This document shows, piece by piece, positions 26,301 to 40,726 of a stretch of 64,000 nt of DNA; the first letter of the stretch is position 1, and every line of letters starts with the position of its first letter. The DNA comes from Alitta virens (Eukaryota; Annelida; Polychaeta; Phyllodocida; Nereididae). The DNA lies in contig OW028582.1 in the NCBI GenBank assembly GCA_932294295.1, positions 3,777,515-3,841,514 on the forward strand, in the 5' to 3' direction. The translations under genes and the position numbers were made by a program. The notes beneath the pieces were generated by a model that searched no databases, was not told the DNA's origin, and worked only from the letters and a program-made list of their open reading frames with translations.

Positions 26301-29300
26301 GTCCTGCCGACTGGACTTGGCTGTGGGGTTGAGTGAGTGGCACTCGTCTGGAACAACAGTCTCATCTTTGTTCCTGGCCCCGACCCGGATTCAGGTGACA
26401 TTTCGCTTTGTCGTGGTGTTGATGACTTTGTAGCAGTGAAAGACGTCGCTGTCGTTGTCGTCTTTTTCACAGTGGTTCGGCCGAGGGTTGCGTGGAATTC
26501 AGGGTGGCTGTGAATTTCAGATGCACAATGACATCGTGGGTGCCGTCATTGGGGGATTTTGGATTTTGGTCGAGCACGCTCGGGTTGTTCGTCACTACAA
26601 CTGACTGGCGCACACTTTACGCAACAAGGGGATACCTGAGGAGCATGTATGGGTTGACCTTGCATCCGTATTGACTTGCAGTCATTATTAGCTCTGCTAT
26701 ATATCACTATTGGAGCCTGTATCTCGTCCAGAATCGGCCTTGTCTGGTAGTATGCGTGTAAGAGGTATAGTACCGCTGCAGGAGTTGGTGTAGTGCGGAC
26801 AGGTGATCTTGCGCTGACACGCCGCAGCCCGTTGTGGCGCAACAGATGACGAAATTGACCTGGTTGTGCCAGAACTGCATCGGACTAGAGTTACAAGCTT
26901 GTACAACGTTTTCAGAAGTTACGTTAGGCAGCTGACACTTCTCAGACACATCCGGGTGCCGCGTTTGGACCCATGAAAGTCCAGCCGACTGGACTTGGCT
27001 GTGGGGTTGAGTGAGTGGCACTCGTCTGGAACAACAGTATCATCTTTGTTCTCGGCCCCGACCCGGATTCAGGTGACATTTTGCTTGGTCGTGGTGTTGA
27101 TGACTTTGTAGCAGTGAAAGACGTCGCTGTCGTTGTCGTCTTTTTCAGTGGTTCGGCCGAGGTTCTGGACCATGGTCTGTCCTGTGGGGGTTGCGTGAAA
27201 TTCAGGGTGGCTGTGAATTTCAGATGCACAATGACATCGTGGGCGCCGTCATTGGGGGATTTTAGATTTTGGTCGAGCACGCTCGGGTTGTTCGTCACTA
27301 CAACTGTCTGACACACTTTACACAACAAGGGGATCCCTGAGGAGCCTGGATGGGTTGACCTTGCATCCGTATTGACTTGCAGTCATTATTAGCTCTGCTA
27401 TATATCACTATTGGAGCCTGTATCTCGTCCAGAATTGGCCTTGTCTGGTAGTATGCGTGTAAGAGGTATAGTACCGCTGCAGGAGTTGGTCTAGTGCGGA
27501 CAGGTGATCTTGCGCTGACACGCCGCAGCCCGTTGTGGCGCAACAGATGATGAAATTGACCTGGTTGTGCCAGAACTGCATCGGACTAGAGTTCCAAGCT
27601 TGTACAACATTGTGAGAAGTTACGTTAGGCAGCTGACACTTCTCAGACACATCCGGGTGCTGCGATTGGATCCATGAAAGTCCAGCCGACTGGACTTGGC
27701 TGTGGGGTTGAGTGAGTGGCACTTGTCTGGAACAACAGTCTCATCTTTGTTCTCGGCCCCGACCCGGATTCAGGTGACATTTCGCTTGGTCGTGGTGTTG
27801 ATGACTTTGTAGCAGTGAAAGACGTCGCTGTCGTTGTCGTCTTTTTCACAGTGGTTCGGCCGAGGTTCTGGACCATGGTCTGTCCTGAGGGGGTTGCGTG
27901 AAATTCAGGGTGGCTGTGAATTTCATATGCACAGTGACATCGTGGGCGCCATCATTGGGGGATTTTGGATTTTGGTCGAGCACGCTCGGGTTGTTCGTCA
28001 CTACAACTGACTGGCGCACACTTTACACAACAAGGGGATACCTGAGGAGCATGTATGGGTTGAACTTGCATCCGTATTGACTTGCAGTCATTATTAGCTC
28101 TGCTATATATCACTATTGGAGCCTTTATCTCGTCCAGAATCGGCCTTGTCTGGTAGTAAGCGTGTAAGAGGTATAGTACCGCTGCAGGAGTTGATGTAGT
28201 GCGGACAGGTGATTTTGAGCTGACACGCCGCAGCCCTTTGTGGCGCACCAGATGACGAAATTGACCTGGTTGTGCCAGAACTGCATCGGACTAGGGTTCC
28301 AAGCTTGTACAACATTGTGAGAAGTTACGTTAGGCAGCTGACACTTCTCAGACATATCCGGGTGCCGCGTTTGGATCCATGAAAGTCCAGCCGACTGGAC
28401 TTGGCTGTGGGGTTGAGTGAGTGGCACTCGTCTGGAACAACAGTATCATCTTTGTTCTCGGCCCCGACCCGGATTCAGGTGACATTTCGCTTGGTCGTGG
28501 TGTTGATGACTTTGTAGCAGTGAAAGACGTCGCTGTCGTTGTCGTCTTTTTCAGTGGTTCGGCCGAGGTTCTGGACCATGGTCTGTCCTGTGGGGGTTGC
28601 GTGAAATTCAGGGTGGCTGTGAATTTCAGATGCACAATGACATCGTGGGCGCCGTCATTGGGGGATTTTGGATTTTGGCCGAGCACGCTCGGGTTGTTCG
28701 TCACTACAACTGTCTGACACACTTTACACAACAAGGGGATCCCTGAGGAGCCTGTATGGGTTGACCTTGCATCCGTATTGACTTGCAGTCATTATTAGCT
28801 CTGCTATATATCACTATTGGAGCCTGTATCTCGTCCAGATTCGGCCTTGTCTGGTAGTAAGCGTGTAAGAGTTATAGTACCGCTGCAGGAGTTGGTCTAG
28901 TGCGGACAGGTGATCTTGCGCTGACACGCCGCAGCCCGTTGTGGCGCACCAGATGACGAAATTGACCTGGTTGTGCCAGAACTGCATCGGACTAGAGTTC
29001 CAAGCTTGTACAACGTTGTCAGAAGTTACGTTAGGCAGCTGACACTTCTCAGACACATCCGGGTGCCGCGTTTGGATCCATGAAAGTCCAGCCGACTGGA
29101 CTTGGCTGTGGGGTTGAGTGAGTGGCACTCGTCTGGAACAACAGTCTTATCTCATCTTATGTTCAGAATCCGCCTTGTCTGGTAGTACGCGTGTAAGAGG
29201 TATAGTACCGCTGCAGGAGTTGGTCTAGTGCGGACAGGTGACCTTGTGCTGACACGCCGCAGCCCGTTGTAGCGCACCAGATGACGAAATTGACCTGGTT

Positions 29301-31445
29301 GTGCCAGAACTGCATCGGACTAGAGTTCCAAGCTTGTATAACGTTGTCAGAAGTTACGTTAGGCAGCTGACACTTCTCAGACACATCCGGGTGCCGCGTT
29401 TGGATCCATGAAAGTCCTGCCGACTGGACTTGGCTGTGGGGTTGAGTGAGTGGCACTCGTCTGGAACAACAGTATCATCTTTGTTCTCGGCCCCGACCCG
29501 GATTCAGGTGACATTTTGCTTGGTCGTGGTGTTGATGACTTTGTAGCAGTGAAAGACGTCGCTGTCGTTGTCGTCTTTTTCAGTGGTTCGGCCGAGGTTC
29601 TGGACCATGGTCTGTCCTGTGGGGGTTGCGTGAAATTCAGGGTGGCTGTGAATTTCAGATGCACAATGACATCGTGGGCGCCGTCATTGGGGGATTTTAG
29701 ATTTTGGTCGAGCACGCTCGGGTTGTTCGTCACTACAACTGTCTGACACACTTTACACAACAAGGGGATCCCTGAGGAGCCTGGATGGGTTGACCTTGCA
29801 TCCGTATTGACTTGCAGTCATTATTAGCTCTGCTATATATCACTATTGGAGCCTGTATCTCGTCCAGAATTGGCCTTGTCTGGTAGTATGCGTGTAAGAG
29901 GTATAGTACCGCTGCAGGAGTTGGTCTAGTGCGGACAGGTGATCTTGCGCTGACACGCCGCAGCCCGTTGTGGCGCAACAGATGATGAAATTGACCTGGT
30001 TGTGCCAGAACTGCATCGGACTAGAGTTCCAAGCTTGTACAACATTGTGAGAAGTTACGTTAGGCAGCTGACACTTCTCAGACACATCCGGGTGCTGCGA
30101 TTGGATCCATGAAAGTCCAGCCGACTGGACTTGGCTGTGGGGTTGAGTGAGTGGCACTCGTCTGGAACAACAGTCTCATCTCATATTTGTCCAGAATCCG
30201 CCTTGTCTGGTAGTACGCGTGCATGAGGTATAGTACCGCTGCAGGAGTTGGTCTAGTGCGGACAGGTGACCTTGTGCTGACACGCCGCAGCCCGTTGTGG
30301 CGCACCAGATGACGAAATTGACCTGGTTGTGCCAGAACTGCATCGGACTAGAGTTCCAAGCTTGTACAACGTTGTCAGAAGTTACGTTAGGCAGCTGACA
30401 CTTCTCAGACACATCCGGGTGCCGCGTTTGGATCCATGAAAGTCCAGCCGACTGGACTTGGCTGTGGGGTTGAGTGAGTGGCACTCGTCTGGAACAACAG
30501 TCTCATCTTTGTTCTCGGCCCCGACCCGGATTCAGGTGACATTTCGCTTTGTCGTGGTGTTGATGACTTTGTAGCAGTGAAAGACGTCGCTGTCGTTGTC
30601 GTCTTTTTCACAGTGGTTCGGCCGAGGGTTGCGTGGAATTCAGGGTGGCTGTGAATTTCAGATGCACAATGACATCGTGGGCGCCGTCATTGGGGGATTT
30701 TGGATTTTGGTCGAGCACGCTCGGGTTGTTCGTCACTACAACTGACTGGCGCACACCTTACACAACATGGGGATCCCTGAGGAGCCTGTATGGGTTGACC
30801 TTGCATCCGTATTGACTTGCAGTCATTATTAGCTCTGCTATATATCACTATTGGAGCCTTTATCTCGTCCAGAATCGGCCTTGTCTGGTAGTATGCGTGT
30901 AAGAGGTATAGTACCGCTGCAGGAGTTGGTCTAGTGCAGACAGGTTATCTTGCGTTGACACGCCGCAGCCCGTTGTGGCGCACCAGATGACGAAATTGAC
31001 CTGGTTGTGCCAAAACTGCATCGGCTAGAGTTTCAAGCTTGTACAACTTTGTCAGAAGTTACGTTAGGCAGCTGACACTTCTCAGACACATACGGGTGCC
31101 GCGTTTGGATCCATGAAAGTCCAGCCGACTGGACTTGGCTGTGGGGTTGAGTCAGTGGCACTCGTCTGGAACAACAGTCTCATCTCATATTTGTCCAGAA
31201 TCCGCCTTGTCTGGTAGTACGCGTGTATGAGGTATAGTACCGCTGCAGGAGTTGGTCTAGTGCGGACAGGTGACCTTGTGCTGACACGCCGCAGCCCGTT
31301 GTGGCGCACCAGATGACGAAATTGACCTGGTTGTGCCAGAACTGCATCGGACTAGAGTTCCAAGCTTGTACAACGTTGTCAGAAGTTACGTTAGGCAGCT
31401 GACACTTCTCAGACACATCCGGGTGCCGCGTTTGGATCCATGAAA
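26301..31445 (+). repeat. Higher-order core block, copy 3
   Basis: Nine monomers in the same length order as copy 1 (678, 701, 705, 701, 328, 701, 327, 677, 327), in register with copy 2 at an offset of 17538 bp through about 30.8 kb. It shares with copy 2 some variants absent from copy 1, such as TTGGCCGAGC near 28677 and 11139 where copy 1 has TTGGTCGAGC, so copies 2 and 3 look more closely related. Confidence 0.9.
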
Positions 31446-32123
31446 GTCCAGCCGACTGGACTTGGCTGTGGGGTTGAGTGAGTGGCACTCGTCTGGAACA
31501 ACAGTCTCATCTTTGTTCCTGGCCCCGACCCGGATTCAGGTGACATTTCGCTTTGTCGTGGTGTTGATGACTTTGTAGCAGTGAAAGACGTCGCTGTCGT
31601 TGTCGTCTTTTTCACAGTGGTTCGGCCGAGGGTTGCGTGGAATTCAGGGTGGCTGTGAATTTCAGATGCACAATGACATCGTGGGTGCCGTCATTGGGGG
31701 ATTTTGGATTTTGGTCGAGCACGCTCGGGTTGTTCGTCACTACAACTGACTGGCGCACACTTTACGCAACAAGGGGATGCCTGAGGAGCATGTATGGGTT
31801 GACCTTGCATCCGTATTGACTTGCAGTCATTATCAGCTCTGCTATATATCACTATTGGAGCCTGTATCTCGTCCAGAATCGGCCTTGTCTGGTAGTATGC
31901 GTGTAAGAGGTATAGTACCGCTGCAGGAGTTGGTCTAGTGCGGACAGGTGATCTTGCGCTGACACGCCGCAGCCCGTTGTGGCGCAACAGATGACAAAAT
32001 TGACCTGGTTGTGCCAGAACTGCATCGGACTAGAGTTACAAGCTTGTACAACGTTGTCAGAAGTTACGTTAGGCAGCTGACACTTCTCAGACACATCCGG
32101 GTGCCGCGTTTGGATCCATGAAA

Positions 32124-35100
32124 GTCCAGCCGACTGGACTTGGCTGTGGGGTTGAGTGAGTGGCACTCGTCTGGAACAACAGTCTCAACTTTGTTCTCGG
32201 CCCCGACCTAGATTCAGGTGACATTTCGCTTGGTCGTGGTGTTGATGACTTTGTAGCAGTGAAAGACGTCGCTGTCGTTGTCGTCTTTTTCACAGTGGTT
32301 CGGCGGAGGTTCTGGACCATGGTCTGTACTGTGGGGGTTGCGTGAAATTCAGGGTGGCTGTGAATTTCAGATGCACAATGACATCGTGGGCGCCATCATT
32401 GGGGGATTTTGGATTTTGGTCGAGCACGCTCGGGTTGTTCGTCGCTAGAACTGACTGGCGCACACCTTACACAACACGGGGGATCCCTGAGGAGCCTGTA
32501 TGGGTTGACCTTGCATCCGTATTGACTTGCAGTCATTATTAGCTCTGCTATATATCACTATTGGAGCCTGTATCTCGTCCAGATTCAGCCTTGTCTGGTA
32601 GTAAGCGTGTAAGAGGTATAGTACCGCTGCAGGAGTTGGTCTATTGCGGACAGGTGATCTTGCGCTGACACGCCGCAGCCCGTTGTGGCGCACCAGATGA
32701 TGAAATTGACCTGGTTGTGCCAGAACTGCATCGGACTAGAGTTACAAGCTTGTACAACGTTGTCAGAAGTTACGTTAGGCAGCTGACACTTCTCAGACAC
32801 ATCCGGGTGCCGCGTTTGGATCCATGAAAGTCCAGCCGACTGGACTTGGCTGTGGGGTTAAGTGAGTGGCACTCGTCTGGAACAACAGTCTCATCTTTGT
32901 TCTCGGCCCCGACCCGGATTCAGGTGACATTTCGCTTGGTCGTGGTGTTGATGACTTTGTAGCAGTGAAAGACGTCGCTGTCGTTGTCGTCTTTTTCACA
33001 GTGGTTCGGCCGAGGTTCTGGACCATGGTCTGTCCTTAGGGGGTTGCGTGAAATTCAGGGTGGCTGTGAATTTCATATGCACAGTGACATCGTGGGCGCC
33101 ATCATTGGGCGATTTTGGATTTTGGTCGAGCACGCTCGGGTTGTTCGTCACTACAAATGACTGGCGCACACTTTACACAACAAGCGGATACCTGAGGAGC
33201 ATGTATGGGTTGAACTTGCATCCGTATTGACTTGCAGTCATTATTAGCTCTGCTATATATCACTATTGGAGCCTTTATCTCGTCCAGAATCGGCCTTGTC
33301 TGGTAGTACGCGTGTAAGAGGTATAGTACCGCTGCAGGAGTTGGTGTAGTGCAGACAGGTGCTTTTGAGCTGACACGCCGCAGCCCGTTGTGGCGAACCA
33401 GATGACGAAATTGACCTGGTTGTGCCAGAACTGCATCGGACTAGAGTTCCAAGCTTGTACAACATTGTGAGAAGTTACGTTAGGCAGCTGACACTTCTCA
33501 GACACATCCGGGTGCCGCGTTTGGATCCATGAAAGTCCAGCCGACTGGACTTGGCTGTGGGGTTGAGTGAGTGGCACTCGTCTGGAACAACAGTATCATC
33601 TTTGTTCTCGGCCCCGACCCGGATTCAGGTGACATTTTGCTTGGTCGTGGTGTTGATGACTTTGTAGCAGTGAAAGACGTCGCTGTCGTTGTCGTCTTTT
33701 TCAGTGGTTCGGCCGAGGTTCTGGACCATGGTCTGTCCTGTGGGGGTTGCGTGAAATTCAGGGTGGCTGTGAATTTCAGATGCACAATGACATCGTGGGC
33801 GCCGTCATTGGGGGATTTTAGATTTTGGTCGAGCACGCTCGGGTTGTTCGTCACTACAACTGTCTGACACACTTTACACAACAAGGGGATCCCTGAGGAG
33901 CCTGGATGGGTTGACCTTGCATCCGTATTGACTTGCAGTCATTATTAGCTCTGCTATATATCACTATTGGAGCCTGTATCTCGTCCAGAATTGGCCTTGT
34001 CTGGTAGTATGCGTGTAAGAGGTATAGTACCGCTGCAGGAGTTGGTCTAGTGCGGACAGGTGATCTTGCGCTGACACGCCGCAGCCCGTTGTGGCGCAAC
34101 AGATGATGAAATTGACCTGGTTGTGCCAGAACTGCATCGGACTAGAGTTCCAAGCTTGTACAACATTGTGAGAAGTTACGTTAGGCAGCTGACACTTCTC
34201 AGACACATCCGGGTGCTGCGATTGGATCCATGAAAGTCCAGCCGACTGGACTTGGCTGTGGGGTTGAGTGAGTGGCACTCGTCTGGAACAACAGTCTCAT
34301 CTCATATTTGTCCAGAATCCGCCTTGTCTGGTAGTACGCGTGTATGAGGTATAGTACCGCTGCAGGAGTTGGTCTAGTGCGGACAGGTGACCTTGTGCTG
34401 ACACGCCGCAGCCCGTTGTGGCGCACCAGATGACGAAATTGACCTGGTTGTGCCAGAACTGCATCGGACTAGAGTTCCAAGCTTGTACAACGTTGTCAGA
34501 AGTTACGTTAGGCAGCTGACACTTCTCAGACACATCCGGGTGCCGCGTTTGGATCCATGAAAGTCCAGCCGACTGGACTTGGCTGTGCGGTTGAGTGAGT
34601 GGCACTCGTCTGGAACAAGAGTCTCATCTTTGTTCTCGGCCCCGACCCGGATTCAGGTGACATTTCGCTTTGTCGTGGTGTTGATGACTTTGTAGCAGTG
34701 AAAGACGTCGCTGTCATTGTCGTCTTTTTCACAGTGGTTCGGCCGAGGGTTGCGTGGAATTCAGGGTGGCTGTGAATTTCAGATGCACAATGACATCGTG
34801 GGCGCCGTCATTGGGGGATTTTGGATTTTGGTCGAGCACGCTCGGGTTGTTCGTCACTACAACTGACTGGCGCACACCTTACACAACATGGGGATCCCTG
34901 AGGAGCCTGTATGGGTTGACCTTGCATCCGTATTGACTTGCAGTCATTATTAGCTCCGCTATATATCACTATTGGAGCCTTTATCTCGTCCAGAATCGGC
35001 CTTGTCTGGTAGTATGCGTGTAAGAGGTATAGTACCGCTGCAGGAGTTGGTCTAGTGCAGACAGGTTATCTTGCGTTGACACGCCGCAGCCCGTTGTGGC

Positions 35101-36244
35101 GCACCAGATGACGAAATTGACCTGGTTGTGCCAGAACTGCATCGGCTAGAGTTTCAAGCTTGTACAACTTTGTCAGAAGTTACGTTAGGCAGCTGACACC
35201 TTTCAGACACATACGGGTGCCGCGTTTGGATCCATGAAAGTCCAGCCGACTGGACTTGGCTGTGGGGTTGAGTCAGTGGCACTCGTCTGGAACAACAGTC
35301 TCATCTCATATTTGTCCAGAATCCGCCTTGTCTGGTAGTACGCGTGTATGAGGTATAGTACCGCTGCAGGAGTTGGTCTAGTGCGGACAGGTGACCTTGT
35401 GCTGACACGCCGCAGCCCGTTGTGGCGCACCAGATGACGAAATTGACCTGGTTGTGCCAGAACTGCATCGGACTAGAGTTCCAAGCTTGTACAACGTTGT
35501 CAGAAGTTACGTTAGGCAGCTGACACTTCTCAGACACATCCGGGTGCCGCGTTTGGATCCATGAAAGTCCAGCCGACTGGACTTGGCTGTGGGGTTGAGT
35601 GAGTGGCACTCGTCTGGAACAACAGTCTCATCTTTGTTCCTGGCCCCGACCCGGATTCAGGTGACATTTCGCTTTGTCGTGGTGTTGATGACTTTGTAGC
35701 AGTGAAAGACGTCGCTGTCGTTGTCGTCTTTTTCACAGTGGTTCGGCCGAGGGTTGCGTGGAATTCAGGGTGGCTGTGAATTTCAGATGCACAATGACAT
35801 CGTGGGTGCCGTCATTAGGGGATTTTGGATTTTGGTCGAGCACGCTCGGGTTGTTCGTCACTACAACTGACTGGCGCACACTTTACGCAACAAGGGGATA
35901 CCTGAGGAGCATGTATGGGTTGACCTTGCATCTGTATTGACTTGCAGTCATTATCAGCTCTGCTATATATCACTATTGGAGCCTGTATCTCGTCCAGAAT
36001 CGGCCTTGTCTGGTAGTATGCGTGTAAGAGGTATAGTACCGCTGCAGGAGTTGGTCTAGTGCGGACAGGTGATCTTGCGCTGACACGCCGCAGCCCGTTG
36101 TGGCGCAACAGATGACAAAATTGACCTGGTTGTGCCAGAACTGCATCGGACTAGAGTTACAAGCTTGTACAACGTTGTCAGAAGTTACGTTAGGCAGCTG
36201 ACACTTCTCAGACACATCCGGGTGCCGCGTTTGGATCCATGAAA
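32124..36244 (+). repeat. 4121-bp variant of the 3794-bp HOR
   Basis: Monomers of 706, 705, 701, 327, 677, 327 and 678 bp: the same order as the 3794-bp HOR with one extra 327-bp unit between the 701 and 677 units. The copy is less homogenised; for instance it carries GTCCTTAGGGGG near 33032 where other copies have GTCCTGAGGGGG. Confidence 0.85.
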
Positions 36245-39200
36245 GTCCAGCCGACTGGACTTGGCTGTGGGGTTGAGTGAGTGGCACTCGTCTGGAACAA
36301 CAGTCTCAACTTTGTTCTCGGCCCCGACCTAGATTCAGGTGACATTTCGCTTGGTCGTGGTGTTGATGACTTTGTAGCAGTGAAAGACGTCGCTGTCGTT
36401 GTCGTCTTTTTCACAGTGGTTCGGCGGAGGTTCTGGACCATGGTCTGTACTGTGGGGGTTGCGTGAAATTCAGGGTGGCTGTGAATTTCAGATGCACAAT
36501 GACATCGTTGGCGCCATCATTGGGGGATTTTGGATTTTGGTCGAGCACGCTCGGGTTGTTCGTCGCTAGAACTGACTGGCGCACACCTTACACAACACGG
36601 GGGATCCCTGAGGAGCCTGTATGGGTTGACCTTGCATCCGTATTGACTTGCAGTCATTATTAGCTCTGCTATATATCACTATTGGAGTCTGTATCTCGTC
36701 CAGATTCAGCCTTGTCTGGTAGTAAGCGTGTAAGAGGTATAGTACCGCTGCAGGAGTTGGTCTAGTGCGGACAGGTGATCTTGCGCTGACACGCCGCAGC
36801 CCGTTGTGGCGCACCAGATGATGAAATTGACCTGGTTGTGCCAGAACTGCATCGGACTAGAGTTACAAGCTTGTACAACGTTGTCAGAAGTTACGTTAGG
36901 CAGCTGACACTTCTCAGACACATCCGGGTGCCGCGTTTGGATCCATGAAAGTCCAGCCGACTGGACTTGGCTGTGGGGTTAAGTGAGTGGCACTCGTCTG
37001 GAACAACAGTCTCATCTTTGTTCTCGGCCCCGACCCGGATTCAGGTGACATTTCGCTTGGTCGTGGTGTTGATGACTTTGTAGCAGTGAAAGACGTCGCT
37101 GTCGTTGTCGTCTTTTTCACAGTGGTTCGGCCGAGGTTCTGGACCATGGTCTGTCCTGAGGGGGTTGCGTGAAATTCAGGGTGGCTGTGAATTTCATATG
37201 CACAGTGACATCGTGGGCGCCATCATTGGGGGATTTTGTATTTTGGTCGAGCACGCTCGGGTTGTTCGTCACTACAAATGACTGGCGCACACTTTACACA
37301 ACAAGCGGATACCTGAGGAGCATGTATGGGTTGAACTTGCATCCGTATTGACTTGCAGTCATTATTAGCTCTGCTATATATCACTATTGGAGCCTTTATC
37401 TCGTCCAGAATCGGCCTTGTCTGGTAGTACGCGTGTAAGAGGTATAGTACCGCTGCAGGAGTTGGTGTAGTGCAGACAGGTGCTTTTGAGCTGACACGCC
37501 GCAGCCCGTTGTGGCGCACCAGATGACGAAATTGACCTGGTTGTGCCAGAACTGCATCGGACTAGAGTTCCAAGCTTGTACAACATTGTGAGAAGTTACG
37601 TTAGGCAGCTGACACTTCTCAGACACATCCGGGTGCCGCGTTTGGATCCATGAAAGTCCAGCCGACTGGACTTGGCTGTGGGGTTGAGTGAGTGGCACTC
37701 GTCTGGAACAACAGTCTCATCTTTGTTCTCGGCCCCGACCCAGATTCAGGTGACATTTCGCTTGGTCGTGGTGTTGATGACTTTGTAGCAGTGAAAGACG
37801 TCGCTGTCGTTGTCGTCTTTTTCACAGTGGTTCGGCCAATGTTCTGGACCATGGTCTGTCCTGTGGGGGTTGCGTGAAATTCAGGGTGGCTGTGAATTTC
37901 ATATGCACAGTGACATCGTGGGCGCCATCATTGGGGGATTTTGGATTTTGGTCGAGCACGCTCGGGTTGTTCGTCACTACAACTGACTGGCGCACACTTT
38001 ACACAACAAGCGGATACCTGAGGAGCATGTATGGGTTGAACTTGCATCCGTATTGACTTGCAGTCATTATTAGCTCTGCTATATATCACTATTGGAGCCT
38101 TTATCTCGTCCAGAATCGGCCTTGTCTGGTAGTACGCGTGTAAGAGGTATAGTACCGCTGCAGGAGTTGGTCTAGTGCGGACAGGTGATTTTGAGCTGAC
38201 ACGCCGCAGCCCGTTGTGGCGCACCAGATGACGAAATTGACCTGGTTGTGCCAGAACTGCATCGGACTAGAGTTCCAAGCTTGTACAACATTGTGAGAAG
38301 TTACGTTAGGCAGCTGACACTTCTCAGACACATCCGGGTGCCGCGTTTGGATCCATGAAAGTCCAGCCGACTGGACTTGGCTGTGCGGTTGAGTGAGTGG
38401 CACTCGTCTGGAACAACAGTCTCATCTTTGTTCCTGGCCCCGACCCGGATTCAGGTGACATTTCGCTTTGTCGTGGTGTTGATGACTTTGTAGCAGTGAA
38501 AGACGTCGCTGTCGTTGTCGTCTTTTTCACAGTGGTTCGGCAGAGGTTCTGGACCATGGTCTGTCCTGTGGGGGTTGCGTGAAATTCAGGGTGGCTGTGA
38601 ATTTCATATGCACAGTGACATCGTGGGCGCCGTCATTGGGGGATTTTGGATTTTCGTCGAGCACGCTCGGGTTGTTCGTCACTACAACTGACTGGCGCAC
38701 ACTTTACACAACAAGGGGATCCCTGAGGAGCCTGGATGGGTTGACCTTGCATCCGTATTGATTTGCAGTCATTATTAGCTCTGCTATATATCACTATTGG
38801 AGCCTGTATCTCGTCCAGAATCGGCCTTGTCTGGTAGTATGCGTGTAAGAGGTATAGTACCGCTGCAGGAGTTGGTCTAGTGCGGACAGGTGATCTTGCG
38901 CTGACACGCCGCAGCCCGTTGTGGCGCAACAGATGACGAAATTGACCTGGTTGTGCCAGAACTGCATCGGACTAGAGTTCCAAGCTTGTACAACATTGTG
39001 AGAAGTTACGTTAGGCAGCTGACACTTCTCAGACACATCCGGGTGCCGCGTTTGGATCCATGAAAGTCCAGCCGACTGGACTTGGCTGTGGGGTTGAGTG
39101 AGTGGCACTCGTCTGGAACAACAGTCTCATCTCATCTTTTGTTCAGAATCCGCCTTGTCTGGTAGTACGCGTGTAAGAGGTATAGTACCGCTGCAGGAGT

Positions 39201-40398
39201 TGGTCTAGTGCGGACAGGTGATCTTGCGCTGACAAGCCGCAGCCCGTTGTGGCGCACCAGATGACGAAATTGACCTGGTTGTGCCAGAACTGCATCGGAC
39301 TAGAGTTACAAGCTTGTACAACGTTGTCAGAAGTTACGTTAGGCAGCTGACACTTCTCAGACACATCCGGGTGCCGCGTTTGGATCCATGAAAGTCCAGC
39401 CGACTGGACTTGGCTGTGGGGTTGAATGAGTGGCACTCGTCTGGAACAACAGTCTCATCTTTGTTCTCGGCCCCGACCCGGATTCAGGTGACATTTCGCT
39501 TGGTCGTGGTGTTGATGACTTTGTAGCAGTGAAAGACGTCGCTGTCGTTGTCGTCTTTTTCACAGTGGTTCGGCCGAGGGTTGCGTGGAATTCAGGGTGG
39601 CTGTGAATTTCAGATGCACAATGACATCGTGGGCGCCGTCATTGGGGGATTTTGGATTTTGGTCGAGCACGCTCGGGTTGTTCGTCACTACAACTGACTG
39701 GCGCACACCTTAGACAACATGGGGATCCCTGAGGAGCCTGTATGGGTTGACCTTGCATCCGTATTGACTTGCAGTCATTATTAGCTCCGCTATATATCAC
39801 TATTGGAGCCTTTATCTCGTCCAGAATCGGCCTTGTCTGGTAGTATGCGTGTAAGAGGTATAGTACCGCTGCAGGAGTTGGTCTAGTGCAGACAGGTTAT
39901 CTTGCGTTGACACGCCGCAGCCCGTTGTGGCGCACCAGATGACGAAATTGACCTGGTTGTGCCAGAACTGCATCGCCTAGAGTTTCAAGCTTGTACAACT
40001 TTGTCAGAAGTTACGTTAGGCAGCTGACACTTCTCAGACACATACGGGTGCCGCGTTTGGATCCATGAAAGTCCAGCCGACTAGACTTGGCTGTGGGGTT
40101 GAGTCAGTGGCACTCGTCTGGAACAACAGTCTCATCTCATCTTTTGTCCAGAATCCGCCTTGTCTGGTAGTACGCGTGTACGAGGTAAAGTACCGCTGCA
40201 GGAGTTGGTCTAGTGAGGACAGGTGATCTTGCGCTGACACGCCGCAGCCCGTTGTGGCGCACCAGATGACGAAATTGACCTGGTTGTGCCAGAACTGCAT
40301 CGGACTAGAGTTACAAGCTTGTACAACTTTGTCAGAAGTTACGTTAGGCAGCTGACACTTCTCAGACACATACGGGTGCCGCGTTTGGATCCATGAAA

Positions 40399-40726
40399 GT
40401 CCAGCCGACTGGACTTGGCTGTGGGGTTGAGTCAGTGGCACTCGTCTGGAACAACAGTCTCATCTCATCTTTTGTCCAGAATCCGCCTTGTCTGGTAGTA
40501 CGCGTGTACGAGGTAAAGTACCGCTGCAGGAGTTGGTCTTGTGAGGACAGGTGATCTTGCGCTGACACGCCGCAGCCCGTTGTGGCGCACCAGATGACGA
40601 AATTGACCTGGTTGTGCCAGAACTGCATCGGACTAGAGTTACAAGCTTGTACAACGTTATCAGAAGTTACGTTAGGCAGCTGACACTTCTCAGACACATC
40701 CGGGTGCCACGTTTGGATCCATGAAA
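40399..40726 (+). repeat. Representative short 328-bp monomer (about 377-bp internal deletion)
   Basis: This unit keeps the hairpin end and the 3' part of the monomer but jumps from CAGTCTCATCTCATC straight to TTTGTCCAGAATCCGCC. It therefore omits the GTCGCTGTCGTT tract, the 9-bp-arm hairpin, the ATTTTGG motif and the TATA-like motif. The array has 19 such units with a few closely related junctions (CATATTTGTCC, 327 bp; CATCTTTTGTTC or CTTATGTTC, 328 bp), which suggests one original deletion followed by small changes. Short units are normally single between full-length ones; this one is part of a rare short-short tandem (40071-40726). Confidence 0.9.
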
